From positions 1 to 19,680 of the forward strand of contig DATJHM010000173.1 in NCBI GenBank assembly GCA_035493895.1: a stretch of DNA of 19,680 bases, read 5' to 3'. Source of the stretch: DATJHM01 sp035493895. Its GTDB lineage: Bacteria > Chloroflexota > Ktedonobacteria > Ktedonobacterales > Ktedonobacteraceae. A model generated the notes under the pieces. It was given only the letters and a program-made list of their open reading frames with translations. It was not told the DNA's origin and searched no databases. The translations under genes and the position numbers were made by a program. The stretch's first letter is position 1; each line of letters begins with the position of its first letter. Positions 6,509 through 12,601 of this stretch are shown here, piece after piece.

Positions 6509-7870
6509 TTATTCGTGCGCCAGTTGCGCCATAGACGCCGTTGGCACCGTCACACGTCTCCAAAAACTAGAAGAGAACCTGGGATCAATATAGCGCGTAA
6601 ACTCTTTCCACTCTGGATAGCAGGTCTGGAAAGTAGCGGCACTCATACGCGCATCCTTTGCCGGATAGAGACGACCACCGCTTTGTAGCACCACCTGATC
6701 GAGCTCATCAAGCAAACGCAAAGTTTTTTTGCCACGATACGAGAAGTCCAGCGCCAGATTCAGGCCGGGGCGAGGGAAAGAGAGCATACCGGGCGATTTG
6801 ATCGTCCCAAACTGCTTCAATACCGTCAGAAACGAGCCCTCACCGGAAGCGCGAATGCGGCCCATCACCTCACGCATGGCATCGTAGCTCTGCGCAAAGG
6901 GCACCAGAAATTGATATTGTAAGAAGCCACGTCGGCCATAAAGACGATACCAATCATGGATAGAGTCCAGCGGATAGAAAAAAGGCTCATAAGAGACAAC
7001 TTTACGCACACGTTTTACAGTTTGCACACGATAATAGACTTCGTTAAAAGCTTTCACAGTATAGTAATTTAAAGCAAAAGAAGGAAGATCAAAAGGCACC
7101 GAGAGAGGCATATGTTTTCGATCGAGAGACTGGAGGCGCAATTTCGTCGATTGGCTCGCATTGCCGCGCGAGAATTTGCCACGACAGACGGCCTTCCCTC
7201 CCACCAGAAGATCGACCCAGGAAACAGTATAATCATAGGATTGATCAGATTCGGCCGAGATGGCCATAAACTCATCGAGGGATGCAAAGCGGATCGATTC
7301 CATATCAATATACGGGTTCATAATGGGCTTTAAACGGAACTCAGCCCAGAGAATAATGCCGGTCAGACCCAGGCCGCCAATAGTAGCCCGGAAGAGTTCG
7401 CTGTTCAGAGACGGACTACAGAGCAGGCGATCGCCGTTCGAGCGTAACAGTTCAAATTGCGTCACGTGGCAGCCAAACGTGCCCGCAACATGGTGATTTT
7501 TGCCATGCACATCGTTGGCAATCGCGCCACCCACAGAAACAAACTTCGTGCCCGGCGATACCGGTATAAACCAGCCACAGGGCACAATCACCTGGAGAAT
7601 GTCCGCAAACGTCATACCGGCCTCACAGCGTAACACCCCCTCCTGCTCATCGAAGGCAATCAGGCGATTGAGAGAACTGACATCGAGTAATACGCCATCC
7701 TGATTCAGACAGCTATCGCCGTAGCTGCGTCCACAGGCATAGGGAAGCAGTGGAGCGGGAAGCATGCTTAAATCAGGTAACTCATGTCGCCACTGGATAG
7801 GCAACACCTGACGTGGTGTCAGGCGGGGGTAACGTCCCCAGGATTGAGGCACCTTGGTGATTATCGCCAT
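6509..7870 (-). CDS. dprE1: DprE1-like decaprenylphosphoryl-beta-D-ribose 2'-oxidase
   Basis: A 453-residue FAD enzyme of the vanillyl-alcohol-oxidase fold. In mycobacteria DprE1 oxidises the 2'-OH of decaprenyl-phosphoryl ribose, the first half of its epimerisation to the arabinose donor. Family hallmarks: ACGRSYGDSCLNQDGVLLD (45-63) and PGTKFVSVGGAIANDVHGKN (106-125) of the FAD domain, H127 matching the conserved histidine, RRGFLQYQFLVP (313-324), and LYPAKDAR with K405, matching the catalytic lysine (K418 in M. tuberculosis). The residue equivalent to the drug-targeted C387 is alanine (A373). The ATG at 7870 has GAGG 8 nt upstream. The gene leads a two-gene operon with dprE2. No DPPR synthase or arabinosyltransferase is in the window, so the lipid carrier and end product here are inferred. 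Confidence 0.88.
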   Translation of the reverse strand: MAIITKVPQSWGRYPRLTPRQVLPIQWRHELPDLSMLPAPLLPYACGRSYGDSCLNQDGVLLDVSSLNRLIAFDEQEGVLRCEAGMTFADILQVIVPCGWFIPVSPGTKFVSVGGAIANDVHGKNHHVAGTFGCHVTQFELLRSNGDRLLCSPSLNSELFRATIGGLGLTGIILWAEFRLKPIMNPYIDMESIRFASLDEFMAISAESDQSYDYTVSWVDLLVGGKAVCRGKFSRGNASQSTKLRLQSLDRKHMPLSVPFDLPSFALNYYTVKAFNEVYYRVQTVKRVRKVVSYEPFFYPLDSIHDWYRLYGRRGFLQYQFLVPFAQSYDAMREVMGRIRASGEGSFLTVLKQFGTIKSPGMLSFPRPGLNLALDFSYRGKKTLRLLDELDQVVLQSGGRLYPAKDARMSAATFQTCYPEWKEFTRYIDPRFSSSFWRRVTVPTASMAQLAHE

Positions 7871-7989
7871 ACATACATCCTCTTATTCATAAAACGATTC
7901 CCTTATAGTAACGAATAGAACAGAATTTCGGCTACGCGATCAGCCAATGGTCCATCCTGCGCCGTCACGCGGACGGGCATCCGACGCGC

Positions 7990-8023
7990 GGACGGGGATA
8001 AACCCCGTCCCTACCTCAATGTT
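7990..8023 (+). repeat. Dispersed hairpin repeat, copy 3
   Basis: Stem GGACGGGG (7990-7997), loop ATAAA, stem CCCCGTCC (8003-8010), tail CTACCTCAATGTT. Compared with copy 1, several stem positions differ on both sides so that pairing is kept. The copy lies between divergent dprE1 and thiN. Confidence 0.8.
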
Positions 8024-8087
8024 TATGCGGGAGGTGGTGGTGGGCGGCGAGATGTTATTATGTATATACGAAAAACGATTCTTCAGG

Positions 8088-8102
8088 AAAGGTATCACCT
8101 TT
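8088..8102 (+). promoter_or_regulatory. Hairpin over the thiN ribosome-binding region
   Basis: AAAGGT (8088-8093), loop ATC, ACCTTT (8097-8102), ending 2 nt before the ATG. It includes the GGAAAGG that would serve as Shine-Dalgarno. If it forms in the mRNA it would mask the binding site. Confidence 0.45.
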
Positions 8103-8104
8103 AG

Positions 8105-8758
8105 ATGCATAGTATCATTTTTGCGGGGGGCACTGTTCGTCCGGGAAAAGCCGTCACGGAGGCTTTGGAGACGGCGGAGTTGATTATTGCGGCTGATAGT
8201 GGGGCGAGCACGGCGCGCCAGTATGGCTACCAGCCTGCGCTGATTGTGGGCGATATGGATTCGTTACAGGAGCCGCTGCAAAGTTTTCTGGACGAGGGGA
8301 GTCAGTTCAGCGGGGCAAATGTTGAGAAAGATGAAACGGATACCGAACTGGCGATTCAGAGTGCGCTGGCGATGGGCGCGAGTCGGATCACGCTGCTCGG
8401 CGCGCTGGGTGGGGAGCGGATCGAGCACGAGATTGCGAATATTTTCTTGCTGGCAGACTTTCTGAGCGTGCCCATCTGCATTGTGGATGGTCCCTCGCGC
8501 TGCTGGCTTGTGCAGGGGCCGGGTAGGAGCACAATCAGGGGACAGAAAGGGGATTATCTTTCGCTTTTTCCCGTCACCATAGATGCCAGGGGAATCGAGA
8601 CGCAGGGCCTGTATTATCCTTTGCAAGGGGGGACGTTACGCTTTGGCAAGGCGCGGGGCGTGAGCAACGTATTGACGGAGCAGCAGGCGGAGATTTCGCT
8701 GGAGCAGGGTGTACTGCTAGTAGTGCATACAGCGAAGGAAGAACTCAAGATCCTTTGA
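8105..8758 (+). CDS. thiN: Thiamine pyrophosphokinase
   Basis: Transfers pyrophosphate from ATP to thiamine, giving thiamine diphosphate (TPP). The 217-residue protein has the length and motifs of the bacterial enzyme: AADSGAS at 29-35, GDMDS at 49-53, KDETDTELA at 75-83 (the acidic ATP/Mg site) and GALGGERIEHEIAN at 99-112. The C-terminal beta domain covers about 135-217 and contains the LYYPLQGGTLRFG region that lines the thiamine pocket. The only clear start is the ATG at 8105; its Shine-Dalgarno is loosely spaced and lies in a small hairpin. No TPP riboswitch precedes it. It sits 1-4 kb from a riboswitch-controlled thiamin-precursor transporter on the other strand, so uptake and final phosphorylation are neighbours here. 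Confidence 0.92.
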   Translation: MHSIIFAGGTVRPGKAVTEALETAELIIAADSGASTARQYGYQPALIVGDMDSLQEPLQSFLDEGSQFSGANVEKDETDTELAIQSALAMGASRITLLGALGGERIEHEIANIFLLADFLSVPICIVDGPSRCWLVQGPGRSTIRGQKGDYLSLFPVTIDARGIETQGLYYPLQGGTLRFGKARGVSNVLTEQQAEISLEQGVLLVVHTAKEELKIL

Positions 8759-8819
8759 TTGCCACAGTAGGGACATCATTCTTCCAGACTGTATACGCCT
8801 GCTGTAAATACGACGAGAA

Positions 8820-8865
8820 TTAAATGGGAGGTAAAGTCCAACTTTTTAACAATCCTCCCATTTAA
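8820..8865. terminator. Large inverted repeat between convergent thiN and RiPP gene
   Basis: Arms TTAAATGGGAGG (8820-8831) and CCTCCCATTTAA (8854-8865) are perfectly complementary over 12 bp around a 22-nt loop. The loop itself contains a small hairpin, AAAGT-CCA-ACTTT (8833-8845). It lies 61 nt after thiN and 74 nt after the convergent precursor gene, so a bidirectional terminator is the simplest reading, though there is no clean U-run. A small mobile-element remnant is the alternative. Confidence 0.5.
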
Positions 8866-8939
8866 TCACCATATTTACACCTGTTACCAGGTATCCAGAC
8901 ATGCACAATACCGGTCAAGCTCACGTATATAGTACCCTA

Positions 8940-9194
8940 CTAGCAGCCACCCCAGCCACCACAACCACCCCAGCCACCACAACCACCACAACCACCCCAG
9001 CCACCCCAGCCACCATCCCAGCCACCCCAGCCACCACCCCAGCCACCCCAGCCACCCCAGGATGCACGTGCGCCTGTTACCTGTGAGAGATCCTCATCAG
9101 AGAGTTCACAAACTTCCGTTGGCATCGTAACAGGTGCCAATTCCTGCTCTCTAGAGGTTTGCCAGGCAACAGTAGCCTTCTCTTCCTTCTTCAT
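8940..9194 (-). CDS. Putative RiPP precursor peptide with Gly/Trp/Cys-repeat core
   Basis: An 84-residue peptide with the two-part build of a ribosomally made, post-translationally modified peptide. Residues 1-42 form a leader: charged start MKKEEK, then ELSDEDLSQVTGA, the pattern of Nif11-like and mersacidin-like leaders, which are cut after a GG/GA pair, here after A42. Residues 43-84 are RAS followed by Gly-Gly-(Trp/Cys) repeats with one Asp: 25 Gly, 9 Trp and 4 Cys, the Cys all in the last 16 residues and Cys the final residue. With one Ser and no Thr in the core, lanthionine rings are unlikely. Thiazoles, Cys/Trp cross-links, disulfides or metal binding are possible. The ATG at 9194 (or GTG at 9197) has AAGGAG 11-15 nt upstream. 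I see no modification enzyme, protease or exporter in the window, so maturation must use genes elsewhere. An unmodified structural Gly-rich peptide remains possible. Confidence 0.75.
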   Translation of the reverse strand: MKKEEKATVAWQTSREQELAPVTMPTEVCELSDEDLSQVTGARASWGGWGGWGGGWGGWDGGWGGWGGCGGCGGWGGCGGWGGC

Positions 9195-9267
9195 CACAGT
9201 AAAAACCGCTCCTTTCTCAGTGAGTGAACAAATCTGCAAGCAAATCGCGTTTCTGCTTGTCCTCAAA

Positions 9268-9296
9268 AATGTACTCATATTCGATGAATGCGTCAA
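9268..9296 (-). promoter_or_regulatory. Putative promoter of the RiPP precursor
   Basis: Reading the minus strand: TTGACG (9296-9291), a 17-nt spacer, TACATT (9273-9268). It gives an untranslated leader of about 65 nt before the ATG at 9194. The -35 is strong and the -10 moderate. Confidence 0.5.
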
Positions 9297-9315
9297 TAGT
9301 TACAGAAAAATAGAT

Positions 9316-9337
9316 GGTTACTATAATTTATGTAACC
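9316..9337. promoter_or_regulatory. Operator-like palindrome upstream of the RiPP promoter
   Basis: GGTTAC (9316-9321), 10 nt, GTAACC (9332-9337), 20 nt upstream of the -35 box of the precursor gene. The size and placement fit an activator-binding site. The AT-rich spacer also contains a TATAAT-like string. Confidence 0.35.
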
Positions 9338-9571
9338 TCTATTGTCAGGAGGAACAGAAGCCACATTGTAGGCCATGATATATGCATGTTCATGCATTGT
9401 ATCACGACCACCTGCTGCGGCTTCTTCTTCTCACTCAGGATAGAAACAGAACGCTCTTTACGCGTCTTCTCCTGAGAAGAAATCAGCACCAGTTTTGCTA
9501 CCAACCATACGCTTCTTTAGCGGAAGCAAGGCATGCAGGAGAGAGAGTTCTCACCTATGAGGTATTTTTAG

Positions 9572-9624
9572 CAGGTAGAGAAATGTGCACTATAGAGTTT
9601 ATCGGGTTGAGATTTCTCTACCTG
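9572..9624. repeat. 13-bp perfect inverted repeat downstream of thiY
   Basis: CAGGTAGAGAAAT (9572-9584) and ATTTCTCTACCTG (9612-9624) around a 27-nt loop, starting about 57 nt after the thiY stop. It may protect or end the thiZXY transcript. No U-run follows, so it is not a canonical terminator. Confidence 0.6.
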
Positions 9625-9680
9625 AGGGTAATATAGTGACCTGCACATCTACGAGATCATCCAACCAGATTCGCCAGAGG

Positions 9681-10739
9681 TCAGGATAAGAACTCGTTAG
9701 TGTAGAGATTGTCCAGGTTCAGGGAGTGGAGGGGCTTGCCGTTTTTGTCGAAGACGGCCCCGGATTTGAGCATAAATTCCGGGTAGCCATGCCAGGCAGC
9801 GGCATCTTGCAGGCCCCATTTACGACCTGGATCGGCGTAGTGGGCACTGTTATATTGCTGGCTGGCGAGCACAAAGGCGGGATTGGGGAACGTTCCCTTC
9901 GGCACAGCTTTGCTGTTCATGAGCAATTGAGCCGCCTCTTTGGGATGAGAGCGAGCATATTCGTAGCCTCGGGCAGTAGCCTGCATAAATTTGTGTAGAA
10001 GTGGAGACTCGTTCTTGATCTGAGTCGGGCCCGTGATAATCGTGGGCGTATAGTAGTCGGGAATACCGTATTGAGTCACGGGGAACACATTGAGCTTGAC
10101 ATTATCCATTTGCGCCTGGACGCCCTCTACGCCCATAAATACCCAGACAAAATCGATGCGCTTCGCCTTCAAGGCATCCATCGCATCAACGTCAAGCGTG
10201 ACATTCTTGAACGTGCCCTTGCCGCCGTCGTTTTTAATGATCTGACCGACCACCGCAGATTCATAAGGGGCCCCGAAGCCACCATACGTCTTGCCATCCA
10301 GATCGCGTGGGCGAGTCAGGCCGGAAGAGGCAAGCGTGACCAGGGCAGACGTATTATGCTGAAGGATCGCAGCAATCGAGACAACAGGCTGGCCGACCGC
10401 AGCATCCGCGACGACACTCTCGGTTGAACTAATGCCGACATCAGCCTGACCGAGACTGACCATCGTATCAGGAGTAACATTTGAAGAATACGGAAGAATC
10501 TGCAAATTTATCCCTTGCTGACGATACCACCCCTCCTCCTGCGCGACAAAAATGCCGGTGTGATTGGTGTTGGGCGTCCAATCCAGCGCCAGCTTGAGCG
10601 TCGTCAATTTCTGGGTTCCCGTTGACGATTTTACGGGCGGATTACTGGCGTTCTGCTGCCAGAAAAAGGCCGAAATCACCACAATCACTAACAACACAGG
10701 CAGGCCGATGCTTAAAAGCAGGCGATTACGAGTAGTCAT
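9681..10739 (-). CDS. thiY: Thiamin-precursor ABC transporter, substrate-binding protein (NMT1/THI5-like)
   Basis: A 352-residue binding protein of the NMT1/THI5-like family. ThiY proteins bind pyrimidine precursors of thiamin (formylaminopyrimidine or HMP). After an N-terminal membrane helix (about 7-26) and a polar linker comes the ThiY signature DWTPNTNHTGIFVAQEEGWY (53-72). Further family segments are GQADVGISSTESV, the YGGFGAPYESAVV region, and FVWVFMGVEGVQ. There is no lipobox cysteine, so the protein is probably held outside the membrane by its uncleaved helix. The ATG at 10739 has GAGAGGAA upstream; the frame open to 10829 would add 30 residues overlapping thiX. It is last in thiZ-thiX-thiY, which is under TPP riboswitch control; that control supports the thiamin role over other NMT1-family substrates such as sulfonates. 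Confidence 0.88.
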   Translation of the reverse strand: MTTRNRLLLSIGLPVLLVIVVISAFFWQQNASNPPVKSSTGTQKLTTLKLALDWTPNTNHTGIFVAQEEGWYRQQGINLQILPYSSNVTPDTMVSLGQADVGISSTESVVADAAVGQPVVSIAAILQHNTSALVTLASSGLTRPRDLDGKTYGGFGAPYESAVVGQIIKNDGGKGTFKNVTLDVDAMDALKAKRIDFVWVFMGVEGVQAQMDNVKLNVFPVTQYGIPDYYTPTIITGPTQIKNESPLLHKFMQATARGYEYARSHPKEAAQLLMNSKAVPKGTFPNPAFVLASQQYNSAHYADPGRKWGLQDAAAWHGYPEFMLKSGAVFDKNGKPLHSLNLDNLYTNEFLS

Positions 10740-10798
10740 AGCAGTTCCTCTCTCATACAAAAAAAAAGAGACCATAGTAGAAAATAAATAAACGGCTA

Positions 10799-11569
10799 TC
10801 AGATCCGACGCCTCGCCCCGTGATACCACGGCAAAGCAATGCGCTCAATAAGAGAAACAAAACCAAAGAGAAACAGGCTCAGCAGAGCCGTCACCAGAAT
10901 AGCAGCGAACACCAGCACAATCACCCGCGCATTAAAAGAGAGCTTCATGTATACCCCTAAGCCCTGCTCAGCAGCGACAAATTCGCCGAAGATAGCTGCC
11001 GTCATGCTATAGGTAGCAGCCATGCGCAGACCCGAGAAAAAAGAGGGCATGGCACCAGGGAGTTGCACCAGCCAGAGGATCTGCCAGCGAGAAGCATGCA
11101 TACTGCGCATGAGGCGCACCAGATCCGCATCGACGCTAAAAAGACCATCCGCACATGCGACCGAGATCGGAAAGAAGCAATAGAGCGTCACCACAACCAC
11201 CTTTGGTCCCAGGCCCAGGCCAAACCAGGCAATAAGCAAAGGAGCAAGCGCAATCATAGGGATCGTTTGTGACGTGATCAGGATGGGATAGATAGCACGG
11301 CGCACCCAGGGCGTGATATCGAGCAAGATCGCGAGGAAGAGACCCAGGACGGTAGACACGGCGAGGCCCAGAACCGTCTCCAGGAGCGTCTGAAGCGTAT
11401 TACTGGCGATAACATCCCAGTTTTGAAAAAGAGCAACGATAATTGCAGAAGGGGCCGGTAAATAGAAATCATTGACACTGCCCGTACGTACAGCCAGTTC
11501 CCAGATCAACAAAATCGCGACACCAAGCACAAAGGCCGGACCATAACTGGCGAGACGACGCAGACTCAT
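10799..11569 (-). CDS. thiX: Thiamin-precursor ABC transporter, permease
   Basis: A 256-residue inner-membrane permease of the BPD/SsuC type with about six hydrophobic helices (for example 11-29, 62-86, 93-118, 121-141, 180-200, 216-238). The coupling loop that contacts the ATPase is visible at about 150-175 (LVRLMRSMHASRWQ...VQLPGAMPS), ending in the typical LP. It would form the channel for the precursor bound by ThiY, powered by ThiZ. The ATG (11569) overlaps the thiZ stop by 4 nt (ATGA), indicating translational coupling. ThiX and SsuC-type permeases look alike; the riboswitch and the ThiY neighbour decide the assignment. Confidence 0.88.
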   Translation of the reverse strand: MSLRRLASYGPAFVLGVAILLIWELAVRTGSVNDFYLPAPSAIIVALFQNWDVIASNTLQTLLETVLGLAVSTVLGLFLAILLDITPWVRRAIYPILITSQTIPMIALAPLLIAWFGLGLGPKVVVVTLYCFFPISVACADGLFSVDADLVRLMRSMHASRWQILWLVQLPGAMPSFFSGLRMAATYSMTAAIFGEFVAAEQGLGVYMKLSFNARVIVLVFAAILVTALLSLFLFGFVSLIERIALPWYHGARRRI

Positions 11570-12336
11570 AGTGTTTGCTCCTTTAAGAGAAGAGCGACCA
11601 GTTCTTGCTCAAGCTGGACGGCCCGAGGTAATGCCAGATGCTCCTGCACACGAGGGCGAGGCAGATCAACCTCCACGACACGCAGAATGCTGGCGGGGCG
11701 AGCACTTAATACATAAATACGATCTGACAACAGGATTGCCTCCCTCACATCATGCGTAATAAAAACGACGCTCGCATGGAGAGATTGCCAGAGGTCCAGA
11801 AGCCACATCTGCGCGGAGAGACGGGTAAGCGCATCGAGGGCCCCAAAGGGTTCGTCCAGCAGCAAAAACTGCGGGTTAAATAATACCGTGCGCAAGAGAG
11901 CCACACGTTGCCGCATGCCCCCTGAGAGCGTCCCAGGATAGTGATCAGCGAACTCCAGCAGGCCAAAGCGCTTGAGGAGTGCGCGCGCCTGCTCAAGCGC
12001 ATCTTTACGCGGCACACGGCGAACATCGAGGCCAAGCAGCACATTCTCCTCGACCGTACGCCAGGGCAGCAGGAGCGGCTGTTGTGGCATATAAGCGGCT
12101 TTGCCAGCGCGCTGCGTAGTTACCTCGCCATCCAGAGAGATCACACCTGAGCTGGGCTCCTCCACACCGGCAATAATCGTAAAGAGCGTGCTCTTGCCAC
12201 AGCCGCTCGGGCCAATAAGCGTCACAAACTCGCCCTGCGCAACCGCCATATCGATAGGACGGAGCGTCTCCAGCGTACGTCGTCCGGTATGAAAGACCTT
12301 CGTCACACCCTGTAGCGTTAATTTCGGGGCACCCAT
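11566..12336 (-). CDS. thiZ: Thiamin-precursor ABC transporter, ATP-binding protein
   Basis: A 256-residue ABC ATPase with all motifs intact: Walker A GPSGCGKST at 42-50, Q-loop Q85 in YMPQQPLLLPW, signature LSGGMRQR at 137-144, Walker B FLLLDEP at 157-163 with the D-loop GALD, and switch histidine H195 in FITHD. It drives import through ThiX. Alternative starts are the ATG at 12348 and GTG at 12354. I prefer the ATG at 12336, since the only GGAG is adjacent to 12348 but 12 nt from 12336. It is the first gene after the TPP riboswitch and terminator. Confidence 0.9.
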   Translation of the reverse strand: MGAPKLTLQGVTKVFHTGRRTLETLRPIDMAVAQGEFVTLIGPSGCGKSTLFTIIAGVEEPSSGVISLDGEVTTQRAGKAAYMPQQPLLLPWRTVEENVLLGLDVRRVPRKDALEQARALLKRFGLLEFADHYPGTLSGGMRQRVALLRTVLFNPQFLLLDEPFGALDALTRLSAQMWLLDLWQSLHASVVFITHDVREAILLSDRIYVLSARPASILRVVEVDLPRPRVQEHLALPRAVQLEQELVALLLKEQTL

Positions 12337-12376
12337 AACATCACTCATCTCCACAAGTCAAATTACACGAGCATAC

Positions 12377-12414
12377 AAAAAAAGCCGCTGCCCTCGCGGA
12401 AAGGGGACAGCGGC
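12377..12414 (-). terminator. Intrinsic terminator between TPP riboswitch and thiZ
   Basis: On the minus strand, GCCGCTG (12414-12408) pairs with CAGCGGC (12390-12384), extended by a GGG/CCC pairing past a single bulge, followed by a run of seven T (12383-12377). It sits between aptamer and gene. The 5' arm CCGCTG can also pair with CAGCGG at the 3' end of the aptamer, a plausible antiterminator when TPP is absent. Confidence 0.85.
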
Positions 12415-12450
12415 CTGAATTGCAAAAAGGGTAAGAACCAGACCGATGCC

Positions 12451-12545
12451 GCTTCCCTCCGCTGGTATGATCCAGATCAGGTTTTCACAAGGGTTTACAA
12501 TTCTCGAACAGAATCGCCTCTCAGCCGTCAATCGGCACCCCTAGC
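12451..12545 (-). ncRNA. TPP riboswitch (THI element)
   Basis: Read on the minus strand, the element has all conserved THI blocks in order: GGGGTGC, GGCTGAGAGG (12526-12517), ACCCTTG (12494-12488), and AACCTGATCTGGATCATACC followed by AGCGGAGGGAA (ending at 12453). These form the pyrimidine and pyrophosphate sensor helices. With the terminator downstream it should stop transcription of thiZXY when TPP is plentiful. Confidence 0.95.
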
Positions 12546-12571
12546 AGCAACTCAAGTATTTAGTTTTCTAT

Positions 12572-12601
12572 ACCTTACCGCGTAAAATACATGAATGTCA
12601 A
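12572..12601 (-). promoter_or_regulatory. Possible promoter of the thiZXY riboswitch transcript
   Basis: Minus strand: a perfect TTGACA (12601-12596), 18 nt, then TAAGGT (12577-12572), a poor -10 match. It gives a start shortly before the aptamer. A better -10, TATAGA, lies a few bases further but with a spacer that is too long. Confidence 0.35.

Larger units (their letters stand above)
9298..9680. other. Gene-poor region between RiPP precursor and thiY
   Basis: About 380 nt with no gene I can support. It contains three palindromes: GGTTAC-N10-GTAACC (9316-9337) upstream of the precursor promoter, ATGCATG-TT-CATGCAT (9382-9397), and a 13-bp inverted repeat (9572-9624) after thiY. A plus-strand frame of 84 codons (9382-9636) has no ribosome-binding site and no family resemblance. 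Confidence 0.5.

Noticed and set aside
6509..7870. Generic FAD-linked oxidase (alditol or gulonolactone oxidase)
   Set aside because: Motifs along the whole length and the adjacent SDR agree better with DprE1-DprE2.
8943..9068. Tandem repeat resembling a CRISPR or VNTR array
   Set aside because: The 9-nt period equals three codons and stays in frame with the leader; there are no spacers and the unit is far too short for CRISPR.
8901..9086. Plus-strand frame rich in Pro, Ala and Thr opposite the RiPP precursor
   Set aside because: It is the complement of the Gly/Trp/Cys repeat, has no ribosome-binding site and no domain. The minus strand has a leader signature, a ribosome-binding site and a promoter.
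8940..9194. Lanthipeptide (lantibiotic) precursor
   Set aside because: The leader fits, but the core has only one Ser and no Thr, so there are too few acceptor residues for lanthionine rings with four Cys.
9382..9636. Plus-strand frame of 84 codons
   Set aside because: No ribosome-binding site, starts inside a palindrome and ends across an inverted repeat; the composition does not look like a protein family.
10740..10829. Longer start for thiY at 10829
   Set aside because: It would add 30 residues without signal-peptide character before the real membrane helix, overlapping thiX; the ATG at 10739 has a good ribosome-binding site.
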